Positions 33,628 through 41,942 of a stretch of DNA of 64,000 nucleotides are shown here, one piece after another; within the stretch, counting starts at the first letter, position 1, and each line of letters opens with the position of its first letter. The stretch covers positions 1 through 64,000 of the forward strand of contig JAPOWG010000043.1 of assembly GCA_026707745.1 (NCBI GenBank), read 5' to 3'. The notes under the pieces are model-generated. The model was not told where the DNA came from. It made no database searches and saw only the letters and a program-made list of their open reading frames with translations. A program made the translations under genes and the position numbers. Origin of the DNA: Chloroflexota bacterium. GTDB lineage: Bacteria; Chloroflexota; Anaerolineae; Aggregatilineales; Phototrophicaceae.

Positions 33628-33768
33628 CTGGCCGATGTCGGCGCTATTAACATGGCGGAACTGCGCGCCTTCGAGCGAAAGGGCGAGCAAGAACTGATCC
33701 CCGCCGTGAGTTTGCAAGCCAGCACAGTCGGCCGGGTTTGCGGGAACCAGATGAAACATCGGGACTGA
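33628..33768 (+). pseudogene. decayed duplicate of the fusion protein's C-terminus
   Basis: In this frame the sequence reads LADVGAINMAELRAFERKG and ends VGRVCGNQM, then a short tail and stop. It aligns with the last 45 residues of the preceding gene (MADVGVRDMAELRAF ... VGRAYGNQM), and the DNA also matches. No start codon or upstream part of the gene is present. It is the leftover of a tandem duplication or of recombination. Confidence 0.8.
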
Positions 33769-33811
33769 CAAGAGTTCACCTATCGATAACCTTTAGATTG
33801 GGAGAAGCGAA

Positions 33812-34639
33812 ATGCGAATCGTAACGGTATGGATATTGCTTGCCTGTGTGTTCTTGAGTGGAGTATTCGCGCTCGCCCAGGACGAAATTGACCTTGGGTA
33901 CGTACTTATCAACAACCCATTTAACGACAATCTCGTCTGCACGGTGGAAGAGGCGCTTGCCTTTTATGAGGAACTGGACGAGTTTCCCGCGCTCATTGAC
34001 GCAATCGCAGATATTGACAGCGGGCCGAAGCTCTTCTTGTGGGCTGTCCGCTTTTCTCGATGGGCCAATGCGGCCGAGCAAACCTGTTATGGTACCGGGA
34101 ACGCGACCGTCGCGCTTGAGCGCCATGCCCAATATATCGCAATCCAGCACATGATTGGTGAAGAAGCGATACTGCCTGAAGAGAATGCATATACCCGCGC
34201 GCGGGACATGTCGACGATCGATCGTGAATCGCTGGCAGCGGACAAGACGATATCCGAGGAAGAGTTGGCGATCAATCTTGTAGTCAGTGAAGTGCCTTTG
34301 TGCACGGTGGAGCGGGCGATGGCATTTTATGCGACCTTTGATGAATTCTACGTGGAAAGCATCGATTTGGGCTTAGTTACGGACGAGGCATCCTTGGGAG
34401 ACTGGGCTACACAATTCTATGCCTGGTCGGAGGAAAACTGGGCGCCGCTGCAAGAGGAACCCTGTGGTCAAATGAAATCCTTTATCGACTTCCTGGAATC
34501 ATTCGCATATGGTACCGCCCTTGCCCAATTAACCATTGCTGGCCAGCAGACACTGAATGCTTTTGACGATACCATGGAGATTCTATATGATTGGATCGGC
34601 GAAGAAATGGACTGGCTTGAAGAAACCGTCGACGCATGA
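33812..34639 (+). CDS. secreted protein of unknown family with two internal repeats
   Basis: A 275-residue protein with a signal peptide (MRIVTVWILLACVFLSGVFA, cleavage near ALAQD). The mature part has two related modules of about 110 residues. Each begins with Cys and an AxxFY motif (CTVEEALAFYEELDEF at 43; CTVERAMAFYATFDEF at 164), has an aromatic helix (AVRFSRWANAAEQ; ATQFYAWSEENW), and a second Cys (92; 218). The Cys pairs could form disulphides. I recognise no domain. The next gene encodes a paralogue without a signal peptide. Predicted acidic, helical and extracellular. Confidence 0.75.
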   Translation: MRIVTVWILLACVFLSGVFALAQDEIDLGYVLINNPFNDNLVCTVEEALAFYEELDEFPALIDAIADIDSGPKLFLWAVRFSRWANAAEQTCYGTGNATVALERHAQYIAIQHMIGEEAILPEENAYTRARDMSTIDRESLAADKTISEEELAINLVVSEVPLCTVERAMAFYATFDEFYVESIDLGLVTDEASLGDWATQFYAWSEENWAPLQEEPCGQMKSFIDFLESFAYGTALAQLTIAGQQTLNAFDDTMEILYDWIGEEMDWLEETVDA

Positions 34640-34832
34640 GCCGCGGGGCACGGCGCTGTACTGTCAATTAACACGATCAATTGGCGCGCCGGTCTTGGCG
34701 CGAGAGCACGACAAGCAATGAATTCGGCCGGTCAATTCATAGTCGAGCGCGCTAAGGCGGGCTTACCAGAGAAGGATTCTGACAAACCTGTTCGCCGGAC
34801 GTTTTGACGCCGCAGCCCAGAAGGCAATCTAT

Positions 34833-35636
34833 ATGTCTCAGCAAGAATATTATAGCGAAGACATCAAGGTGAATAATCCCTTTGGGATTCATTGGCTGGA
34901 TGCGTCGCCTCGGAAGCAGAATAGAACGATACATTACCCGGACATGTGTACGCGCGATCAGGCCAGGGCTTTTTATGCGTCCCTGGGTGAATTCCAGCAA
35001 ATGATGGACGACATTCGAGCTGTGAAAGACGCCGAGAGTCTGAAAGCCTTGTCCGGCAGGGCGGATAGCTGGTATCAAAGGGTCAAGCCCGACAGTTATA
35101 TCTTGATAGCAGAGCTAGCCAAGCTTGATCGGCATTTGAAGTACAGTCTTATCGAACATATGACCGGGGGCACAGGCGACAGCCCAGAACCGGATGCCTT
35201 GCGCCGGGCGCGTGAGATGGCGACGGACGATTTGGAGGCTATTCAAGACGAGGCAATCCCGGAGAGAGCGTTACGGATTAACCGGGCTCTTGTCGAAAAA
35301 ACGCTGTGCTCGGACAGGCGAGCGCTGGAATTCTATGACACATGGGAAGATTTAATGTGGGACATAGTCGACAAAACGCCGGGGATCAGCGACCGGAGCT
35401 CACTCAAAGCCTGGGCCATTCAGTTCCATGCCTGGCGAAAAAAGGCTTGGGCGTCATTCTATGCGGCACCCTGCGGCGCGACGGCATACTTTATGGATGT
35501 TTTCGAATCTTGTGCCTATAACGCCGCCCTGGCGCATCTGACGGACTTGGGAGAAGCCACGCTCGAAGCCATAAGCGCTTTCTTGGATGACATGGTCGAT
35601 TACGCAATTGACGACAGTGTCGCCATTGAAGATTAG
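34833..35636 (+). CDS. paralogue of the preceding unknown family, no signal peptide
   Basis: A 267-residue protein homologous to the product of 33812-34639. It shares VNNPF near the start, CTRDQARAFYASLGEF at 39, CSDRRALEFYDTWEDL, AIQFHAWRKKAWASF and PCGATAYFMDVFESCAYN in the second module. The first module lacks the second Cys, and there is no signal peptide, so it is predicted cytoplasmic. The start ATG has no strong ribosome-binding site, but the frame upstream shows no hydrophobic leader. Function unknown; an earlier gene duplication and internal duplication explain the four repeats. Confidence 0.72.
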   Translation: MSQQEYYSEDIKVNNPFGIHWLDASPRKQNRTIHYPDMCTRDQARAFYASLGEFQQMMDDIRAVKDAESLKALSGRADSWYQRVKPDSYILIAELAKLDRHLKYSLIEHMTGGTGDSPEPDALRRAREMATDDLEAIQDEAIPERALRINRALVEKTLCSDRRALEFYDTWEDLMWDIVDKTPGISDRSSLKAWAIQFHAWRKKAWASFYAAPCGATAYFMDVFESCAYNAALAHLTDLGEATLEAISAFLDDMVDYAIDDSVAIED

Positions 35637-35754
35637 GACTGATGTCTATGTTGAGCAAATGTGTCTTTAAAACCTTCGCTCAAAACACAATCACGCCGCG
35701 CGTGACATCACCCGTCGCATTTCCGCGCAAGCCTCGTTTCGTTAAAAGTGGCAT

Positions 35755-36327
35755 TTAGAGGGAAAATAAGCGCCTTAGTGGCAGCCTGAAACCGGGCAGG
35801 GCCGCGCCGCCACCTAATTCACCATCCAGATCAATGCTCTCGCTTCTCGCTGCGCCATCATCCGCGGACGTCCAGCTCTCGGCTGTATTCCGCTCCGGGT
35901 CTATGAGCCAAACTATTAACGTGCCATGGCGCAGGTAGACAGCGGCTTTGCGGCGCGTCTGCGCCAGCGTTTGCGAAGCGGATACCACCTCCACCGCCAG
36001 GTCGGGCATGTAGGGAGCGTAAGTCGGGAGGGGCGTCCGCGCTGCCCGCGCCCAGCTCTCGAAAGCGACATCGGGCAGCAGTACTGTGCGTCGATCCCCC
36101 GCCGGATGATAGCCAACCTCGATGGTCACCCTGCCCAATTCGCGCTCGACAACGTGATTGCCCATCAAGCGCGCGATCTCGCTGGCAATGCTTCCGTGCA
36201 CATGATTTGGCGCCATCTTGGTACAGAGCTCCCCATCAATGAGATAGTATTTCTCCGCCATGTTCATGGGCTGGCATTCGAGTTGCCAGACATCGTCTAT
36301 TGTGTATTCGCGTTCTCGGGAAACCAT
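35755..36327 (-). CDS. Uma2 family (DUF820) putative endonuclease
   Basis: A 190-residue PD-(D/E)XK-fold protein of the Uma2 family, which is abundant in cyanobacteria and Chloroflexota. Visible motifs are YYLIDGELCTKMAPNHVHG, the catalytic strand DLAVEVVS preceded by LLPDVAF, and RRKAAVYLRHG, which supplies the Lys-containing helix. DNA cleavage is predicted from the fold, but the physiological role is unknown. The ATG at 36327 is chosen over a GTG two codons upstream because AAGG lies at a better distance. Confidence 0.88.
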   Translation of the reverse strand: MVSREREYTIDDVWQLECQPMNMAEKYYLIDGELCTKMAPNHVHGSIASEIARLMGNHVVERELGRVTIEVGYHPAGDRRTVLLPDVAFESWARAARTPLPTYAPYMPDLAVEVVSASQTLAQTRRKAAVYLRHGTLIVWLIDPERNTAESWTSADDGAARSESIDLDGELGGGAALPGFRLPLRRLFSL

Positions 36328-36424
36328 CGCCACTATGCCTTCATTTCGTCACAACTGCAAACAGTATAACACACAGGCAAGCGCATTCTTCAGGAGCGCA
36401 TTGGGTTGAGGCGCCTGCGGGCAG

Positions 36425-37525
36425 CTAAAACACGATAATGCCGCGGGCGACCTCGCCGGTCAGCATGTCTTGATAGGCTTCGTTGATCTCATCCAGCCGG
36501 TAGCGGCGCGTCACCAATTCATCCAGCATCAGCTTGCCGTTGCGATACAAATCTAGAAACATGGGAAAATCGCGCTGAGGCAGCACCGAGCCATAGAAGC
36601 TGCCGCGTATGACTTTTTCCGTTCGGGTGATAACCGAGCCGGGCAGGTTCGTGCCGCTGCCCACGGGCGTCAAGCCCACCAACGTCAGCGTGCCGCCCGG
36701 GCGGGTCGCGTCGAAGGCGGTCTCTTGCAATGTCGTTAATCCCACCGATTCAAATACATGGTCAGCGCCGCGGCCGTCGGTCAGCGCCTGGATCTGCCCG
36801 ACGGTCGTATCGTCCGAATACAGCGTATGCGTAGCGCCGAATTCCCGGGCGATCTCCATTTTGCTGCTGTTGGTGTCGACCGCGATGATCGGGTCCGCGC
36901 CGCACATCACGGCGCCCATGATGATGTTCAAACCGACGCCGCCCGCGCCGTATACCGCCACGCTCTGACCGGGCCGCACATCGGCCGTATATATCGCCGC
37001 GCCGACGCCTGTCGAGACAGCGCAGCCGACCAGCGCCGCTATTTCCAGGGGCACGTCTTTGCGCACCGGCACACAGGCGTCCTCGGGTATGACCACGTAT
37101 TCCGCGAAGCAACCCAAGCCCGTCATGATGTGAATAGGCTCACCATTTCTGCTTATGCGGCTCGATCCATCTTTCAGTAGACCTGATTTCAACACCGGTG
37201 TATAGACTTCACAGAGGTTGGGCTTGCTGTTCTGGCAGTAAAAGCAAGCGCCGCAATTGGCGCGGAAGCTCAGGGTCACGTGATCGCCGGGACTTACGCG
37301 CGTGACGCCCCCGCCGATATCTTCCACAATACCCGCGCCTTCATGGCCGCAGATGATGGGCATAGGAAAATAGGAAAGCCCCTCCACCACATGCCAATCG
37401 CTGTGGCAGACGCCGGCCGCCGCCATTTTTATCAACACTTCGCCAGTCTTGGGCGCCTCAAGTTCCACCGTTTCGATACTGAACGGCGTATTGGCTTCGT
37501 TCAAGATTGCGGCTTGCATTTGCAT
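36425..37525 (-). CDS. zinc-dependent alcohol dehydrogenase
   Basis: A 366-residue MDR-superfamily dehydrogenase of the class III/AdhC-like group. Catalytic zinc ligands are Cys in GVCHSDWHV, His in CGHEGAGIVE and Cys in LVGCAVSTG. The structural zinc is held by the four Cys of NCGACFYCQNSKPNLC. The NAD fold starts VAVYGAGGVGLN, and the acidic residue of IIAVDTN favours NAD over NADP. It oxidises an alcohol or reduces an aldehyde, substrate unknown. It is the last gene of the minus-strand sugar/PhyH region and lies 41 bases after a paralogue. Confidence 0.93.
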   Translation of the reverse strand: MQMQAAILNEANTPFSIETVELEAPKTGEVLIKMAAAGVCHSDWHVVEGLSYFPMPIICGHEGAGIVEDIGGGVTRVSPGDHVTLSFRANCGACFYCQNSKPNLCEVYTPVLKSGLLKDGSSRISRNGEPIHIMTGLGCFAEYVVIPEDACVPVRKDVPLEIAALVGCAVSTGVGAAIYTADVRPGQSVAVYGAGGVGLNIIMGAVMCGADPIIAVDTNSSKMEIAREFGATHTLYSDDTTVGQIQALTDGRGADHVFESVGLTTLQETAFDATRPGGTLTLVGLTPVGSGTNLPGSVITRTEKVIRGSFYGSVLPQRDFPMFLDLYRNGKLMLDELVTRRYRLDEINEAYQDMLTGEVARGIIVF

Positions 37526-37566
37526 GTCTTTTCCCTTTCGGAGGCTTGGCAGGCTGGCGTCCTGAA

Positions 37567-38670
37567 TCAGAATACAATGATACCCCGTGCCAGCGCGCCG
37601 CTCAACAAATCGGCATAGGCTTCGTTGATCTGGTCAAGGCGGTAAGTGCGCGTTATCAGTTCCTCCAGCTTAAGCTTGCCAGAAGCGTACAGGTCCAGAA
37701 GCATCGGGATATCGCGCGGCGGATTCACCGAGCCGTAAGAACTGCCGCGTACAACTTTCTCCGTGCGCGTAATGACCGCGCCCGGCAGGTTGGTCGTACT
37801 GTCGGCAGGCGCTGTGCCGACCAGGGTCAATACGCCGCCGGGGCGCAGGGCGTCAAAAGCGCGTTCCTGCAAGCTCGGCAGTCCCAGCGCTTCGAAGGCG
37901 AAGTCGACGCCGCGGCCAGCGGTCAGGGCTTGTATCTCCGCCACTGCCGATTCATCTGAGAACAGGGTGTGCGTCGCGCCAAACTGGCGGGCGGTCTCCA
38001 TTTTGCGATCGTTGATGTCCAGGGCAATGATGGGGTCGGCGCCGCAGAGGCTGGCGCCCTGGATGATGTTGAGCCCGATGCCGCCGGCGCCAAAAATTGC
38101 CACACTTTGTCCGGGTCGGACCTCTGCAGTGAACATGGCCGCGCCGACGCCGGTGGCAACAGCGCAGCCCACCAGGGCCACAAGCTCCAGCGGCGCGTCG
38201 CGGTGCACCGGCAGGCAGCTCTCTTGTCGTACCACCGCATACTCGGCGAAACTGCCCAGGCCAGCCAGAATATGAACAGGCTGACCGTTCCAGTGGATGC
38301 GCGAATTGCCATCTGCTTGCAAACCCGAAGCTATTAGTTGGCGATAACTGTCACAGAGATTGGGTTTGTCGTTATAGCAGTAAAAGCAGTCGCCACAGCC
38401 CGGCGCCCAACTCAGCGCGACATGATCGCCGACCTGGACACGCGTGACGCCCGGTCCGACCGCCTCAACCAGTCCCGCGCCTTCGTGCCCGGCGATGATG
38501 GGCATGGGCTTGGGCGCTGTGCCGATGGCAACGCGCCAGTCGCTGCGGCAGACGCCCCCCGCCGCGATCTTGACCAGGACTTCGCCCTCGCGCGGCGGGT
38601 CGAGCGTGACGGTTTCGATGCGGAAAGGGGTGTTGGGCTGGGTGAGGATGGCGGCACGCATTTGCATCAT
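37567..38670 (-). CDS. zinc-dependent alcohol dehydrogenase (paralogue)
   Basis: A 367-residue paralogue of the following dehydrogenase. Both zinc sites are complete (GVCRSDWRV, AGHEGAGLVE, LVGCAVATG; GCGDCFYCYNDKPNLC). A notable change is Arg for the His after the first catalytic Cys (CRSD rather than CHSD), a position that in horse-liver-type enzymes contacts the coenzyme phosphate. Its ATG overlaps the stop of the upstream permease gene as ATGA, tying it to the transporter operon. It probably oxidises a product of the imported compound. Confidence 0.93.
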   Translation of the reverse strand: MMQMRAAILTQPNTPFRIETVTLDPPREGEVLVKIAAGGVCRSDWRVAIGTAPKPMPIIAGHEGAGLVEAVGPGVTRVQVGDHVALSWAPGCGDCFYCYNDKPNLCDSYRQLIASGLQADGNSRIHWNGQPVHILAGLGSFAEYAVVRQESCLPVHRDAPLELVALVGCAVATGVGAAMFTAEVRPGQSVAIFGAGGIGLNIIQGASLCGADPIIALDINDRKMETARQFGATHTLFSDESAVAEIQALTAGRGVDFAFEALGLPSLQERAFDALRPGGVLTLVGTAPADSTTNLPGAVITRTEKVVRGSSYGSVNPPRDIPMLLDLYASGKLKLEELITRTYRLDQINEAYADLLSGALARGIIVF

Positions 38671-39500
38671 GATTTGACCGCGCCGACCGTCAACCCAGCC
38701 AGAAACTGCCTCTGCAGCACCAGGAATAGCAACAATATCGGTATCGTCGACAGCAGCGAAGCCGCCATTACTACCCCGTGTTCATTCCGGTACATATTCC
38801 GCATGCCCGCCATCACGACCGGCAGCGTCTGCAATTCGCGGCTGCGCAGAACCACCAGCGGCCAGACGAAATCGTTCCAGGAGGTCATGAAAGCCAGCAC
38901 CGCCAGCACAGCCAGCGCCGGACGCACCAGCGGCAGCGCAATCTGCCAGTAAATGCGGAATTCCGTCGCGCCATCAATGCGCGCTGAATCAAGTAATTCG
39001 TTCGGCACCGCTTCCATGCTCTGCTTCATGAAGAAGATGCCGAAGGCGCCGGCCACGCCCGGGATGATGACGCCGGCGTAGCTATTGACCAAACCGAGGC
39101 GGATCACCAAGACGAAGAGCGGAATGAAAATCGTATAAAGCGGCACCATCATCGAGCCGAGCAGCACCAGGAAGAGGAAATTCTTCAGCGGGAAATTGTA
39201 CTTGGCGAAGGCGAAACCGGCCAGCGATGCCAGGAAAAGATGAGCGGCGGTATGTACCACGGCGATGAAGGCGCTGTTTAGGAAGTGGCGGGCGAAGTCG
39301 AATTCTGCGAAGAGTCTGACATAGTTGCGCAGGTGGGGCTCTTCCGGGATCAGCGTCGGCCGCAGCTGGAAGATCTCGTATTGTTCTTTGAAGGTGTTGG
39401 AGATCATCCAGACGAAGGGCGTCGCCATCGAGATCAAGATGAAGAAGAGGAAGCCGTACGCGATGGTCCGCTGGGCGCGGCGCGTGAGCGTGTTGTCCAT
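38667..39500 (-). CDS. sugar ABC transporter permease, MalG type (cassette 1)
   Basis: A 277-residue permease with six membrane helices. The EAA loop reads LLDSARIDGATEFRIYWQIALP, in which the helix contacts the ATPase. It pairs with the MalF-type protein encoded just upstream. The ATG at 39500 lies 4 bases after the MalF-type stop and agrees with the start of the cassette 2 copy (MNGSLTVRAQRTIAYG). It is nearly identical to that copy through most of its length. No ABC ATPase gene is in either cassette; a shared MsmK-like ATPase elsewhere is likely. Confidence 0.92.
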   Translation of the reverse strand: MDNTLTRRAQRTIAYGFLFFILISMATPFVWMISNTFKEQYEIFQLRPTLIPEEPHLRNYVRLFAEFDFARHFLNSAFIAVVHTAAHLFLASLAGFAFAKYNFPLKNFLFLVLLGSMMVPLYTIFIPLFVLVIRLGLVNSYAGVIIPGVAGAFGIFFMKQSMEAVPNELLDSARIDGATEFRIYWQIALPLVRPALAVLAVLAFMTSWNDFVWPLVVLRSRELQTLPVVMAGMRNMYRNEHGVVMAASLLSTIPILLLFLVLQRQFLAGLTVGAVKS

Positions 39501-39504
39501 TGCC

Positions 39505-40443
39505 TCAATCATCCTTCCTAAAGGCGCCGAAGAGATAGAGCTGGATAAACGACAAGCCAAAGATAATTAGCGCCAGCACCCAGCCGATGGCGGAGCCGTA
39601 GCCGAGCTTGGCATGGGTGAAGCCCATGCGGTAGAGATAGTTGGCGAGGGTCAGGCTGGCGTCGTTGGGTCCGCCGTTCGCGAGAATCAGCGGCTCGGCG
39701 AAGAACTGAAAAGAGCCGATCATCGTGACCACGCCGACGAAAAGCGCGATTGGGCGCAGCTGCGGGATAGTAACGTAGCGGAATTGCGCCCAGGTTCCGG
39801 CGCCGTCCACCTGCGCCGCTTCATACAGATCGGGCGGGATGCTTTGCAAGCCGGTGAGAAAATACAAGACGTTGATGCCGGCGTAGCGCCAGGTCGCCAC
39901 CGCCAGCACCGAAATCTTGACCAATTCTTCGTCCAGCCATTTCAGCGCCGGGATGCCCAGCAGCGCCAAGCCTTGGTTGATCAGACCGAACTGGTTGTTG
40001 AAGATCATCAGGAAAATGAGGGTGGCGGCCACCGTGCTGGTGAGGATGGGCAGGAAGTAACCGATGCGGAAAAGGCTTTTCAGGCGGATCAGCGTCGAGT
40101 TGATCAGCAGCGCCAGCAGCAGCGCCAGCGGCAAGATGAACAGAAAAGCGCCGATGGCGTAGTACACGGTGTTCCACAGCGACTTGAGGAAGACCGGGTC
40201 GCCCGCCAGGTAGGTGTAGTTGCCGAGTCCCACATGACGCATGGAACCGGTACCGGGCCAGCGGTGCATACTGAGATAGAGGGCGTAGATCAGCGGACCA
40301 ACTGAGAAAACAATGAAGAGAATGTAGAAGGGCGAGATGAAGACATAGGGCACGACCTTGCGCTGGGAGCGGCTCCACCAGGCGCGCAGGCCCCGTTCTT
40401 CGTCAGTATTGCTGGTTCCACCGCCGATTGACACGGACGCCAC
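39505..40443 (-). CDS. sugar ABC transporter permease, MalF type (cassette 1)
   Basis: A 312-residue permease starting at GTG (ASVSIGGGTSN after the initiator). Six helices are recognisable, the first in VVPYVFISPFYILFIVFSVG; the EAA loop is YEAAQVDGAGTWAQFRYVTI. It forms the membrane channel with the MalG-type partner. Upstream, an intergenic repeat element separates it from the binding-protein gene. Closely similar to 43997-44935. Confidence 0.92.
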   Translation of the reverse strand: MASVSIGGGTSNTDEERGLRAWWSRSQRKVVPYVFISPFYILFIVFSVGPLIYALYLSMHRWPGTGSMRHVGLGNYTYLAGDPVFLKSLWNTVYYAIGAFLFILPLALLLALLINSTLIRLKSLFRIGYFLPILTSTVAATLIFLMIFNNQFGLINQGLALLGIPALKWLDEELVKISVLAVATWRYAGINVLYFLTGLQSIPPDLYEAAQVDGAGTWAQFRYVTIPQLRPIALFVGVVTMIGSFQFFAEPLILANGGPNDASLTLANYLYRMGFTHAKLGYGSAIGWVLALIIFGLSFIQLYLFGAFRKDD

Positions 40444-40466
40444 GTCTTGCTAACTCACTGACAATC

Positions 40467-40582
40467 TGTAGGGGCGACCGGCGGGCGGTGTCGGCGGTCA
40501 GTGTCTACGCGACCTACGCGCCCTATCAGGTCGCCCGAGCTGTACCTGCCACGCGCGGGCGACAAAATATGTCGCCCCTACA
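40467..40582. repeat. 116-bp element with 12-bp inverted ends
   Basis: TGTAGGGGCGAC (40467-40478) and GTCGCCCCTACA (40571-40582) are perfect inverted ends. The interior carries an exact 19-bp dispersed motif (40496-40514). The ends resemble the GTAGGGGCGAC and GATCGCCCCTAC segments inside the larger elements at 3447 and 28444. It is inserted between the binding-protein and MalF-type genes of cassette 1; cassette 2 has other repeats at the same place. Confidence 0.65.
40496..40514 (+). repeat. 19-bp dispersed motif, copy 3
   Basis: Exact copy of the motif at 32-50, same orientation, lying inside the 116-bp inverted-end element. Confidence 0.75.
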
Positions 40583-40609
40583 ACTTCAAATTGGCTGTAT
40601 GCGCTGTGC

Positions 40610-41866
40610 CTATCCGAAATCAATCTGACGCCGCAGTTCGTCGGCAGCGTCCTTCAAGGCTTGCTCGGCCGTTTTCTCGCCTTGGGTGGCTTCGAATACG
40701 GCATTGGCCACCAGCGTGCTGGCTTCATTCCACCAGGGACCGCGCGCCTGGAATGGGACTTCCGGCGCCAGCTCCAGGAAGAGCTCGCCGAGCGACTGGT
40801 TGTCGAAGTAGGGATCGGGAGCCAGAAGCGCTTCGTTATCCAGATGTGACAGTATCGGAGGCAGCAGGTTGTTTATGTGATATTCCAGGATTTTGTTGTC
40901 TTCGTCGAACATGGCGAATTCGATGAAAGCCCAGGCTTCTTCCGGATGTTCGCTCTGCGTGGTGATGGTATAGGCGGTGCCGCCGAATGTGCTGGTGCGG
41001 CTGCCGCCCTCCTCAAAGGCGGGCAGGGGCGCCGCGCGCCAGAGGCCGGCTCCTTCAGCCAATTCGTTCTTCATGCTGCCGGCATGCCAGTCAGCGCCGA
41101 TAACAGCGGCGATCTTGCCCTCCGCCCTTAAGCCCCAGGTGACGTACCAATCGCCCGTGGAAATCGCGACGCCGCTTTCGAGCAAGCCGAGATACCATTC
41201 CAGGACGGCGATGTTCCCGGGCGAATCGACGATCACGTTGCCTTCGTCGTCAAAGAAGCCCGGGCTGCCCGATTGCAGCAGCAGCATATAATAATCGCCC
41301 CAGCTGCGGTCGTCCAAGACGAGCGGCGAGATGCCCTGTTCCGTCAGCGGCGCGGTGGCCTCGATGAATTCATCCCAGGTGGCGATGGGCATCTCGATGC
41401 CTGCGTCAGCGAAGATGTCGTGCCGATAGTAGAGGACCACCGGGCAGAGGCAGTGATCAATGCCGTAGATGGCGCCCTCATACGCGTACAAGGCAGTCTT
41501 GGCCATGATGTAGTCGTCCTCATAAGGCGTGATCATGTCGTTCAGCGGCACCAGACCGGGCTCGCCTTTGAGGAAGCGGCTAATGACGCCTTGCTCAATA
41601 TCGACGATATCGGGCGCGCCGACGCCGGCGACGAATGTGCCTTGCAAGTTGTCGTAGAGCTGCACGTAGGGGATCTCTTCGACCACGATGGTGACATGGG
41701 GCGCGATTTCCTTATAGTCGGCTTCAATGCCTTTGTACAAATCGGTGAAGAAGGCGCCGAAGGTCCAGATCGTAAGCGTGACGTCGTCTTGCGCCGTTGC
41801 GGATCCGGCGCCGACGAGCATACTGACGAGCAACAACAATATACCAATTCGACGGGCGATACTCAT
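40610..41866 (-). CDS. sugar ABC transporter substrate-binding protein (cassette 1)
   Basis: A 418-residue cluster B binding protein (SBP_bac_1 type). The signal peptide (MSIARRIGILLLLVSMLVGA) ends at SATAQDD and has no lipobox. Mature motifs are LTIWTFGAFFTDLYKG, YDNLQGTFVAGVGAPDIVDI and AWAFIEFAMFDEDNKI, typical of family 1 binding proteins. It would bind a sugar or sugar-like solute and deliver it to the MalFG-type permeases. AAAGG 8 bases before the ATG at 41866 sets the start. Closely similar to 45138-46397, with most differences in surface loops. Confidence 0.92.
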   Translation of the reverse strand: MSIARRIGILLLLVSMLVGAGSATAQDDVTLTIWTFGAFFTDLYKGIEADYKEIAPHVTIVVEEIPYVQLYDNLQGTFVAGVGAPDIVDIEQGVISRFLKGEPGLVPLNDMITPYEDDYIMAKTALYAYEGAIYGIDHCLCPVVLYYRHDIFADAGIEMPIATWDEFIEATAPLTEQGISPLVLDDRSWGDYYMLLLQSGSPGFFDDEGNVIVDSPGNIAVLEWYLGLLESGVAISTGDWYVTWGLRAEGKIAAVIGADWHAGSMKNELAEGAGLWRAAPLPAFEEGGSRTSTFGGTAYTITTQSEHPEEAWAFIEFAMFDEDNKILEYHINNLLPPILSHLDNEALLAPDPYFDNQSLGELFLELAPEVPFQARGPWWNEASTLVANAVFEATQGEKTAEQALKDAADELRRQIDFG

Positions 41867-41942
41867 GAGTTTACCTTTCATTAGACTCTTGCTTCAGAAC
41901 GTTTATTTCAGGTTGATCAGCGAACTGAGACGATAGTATCTA

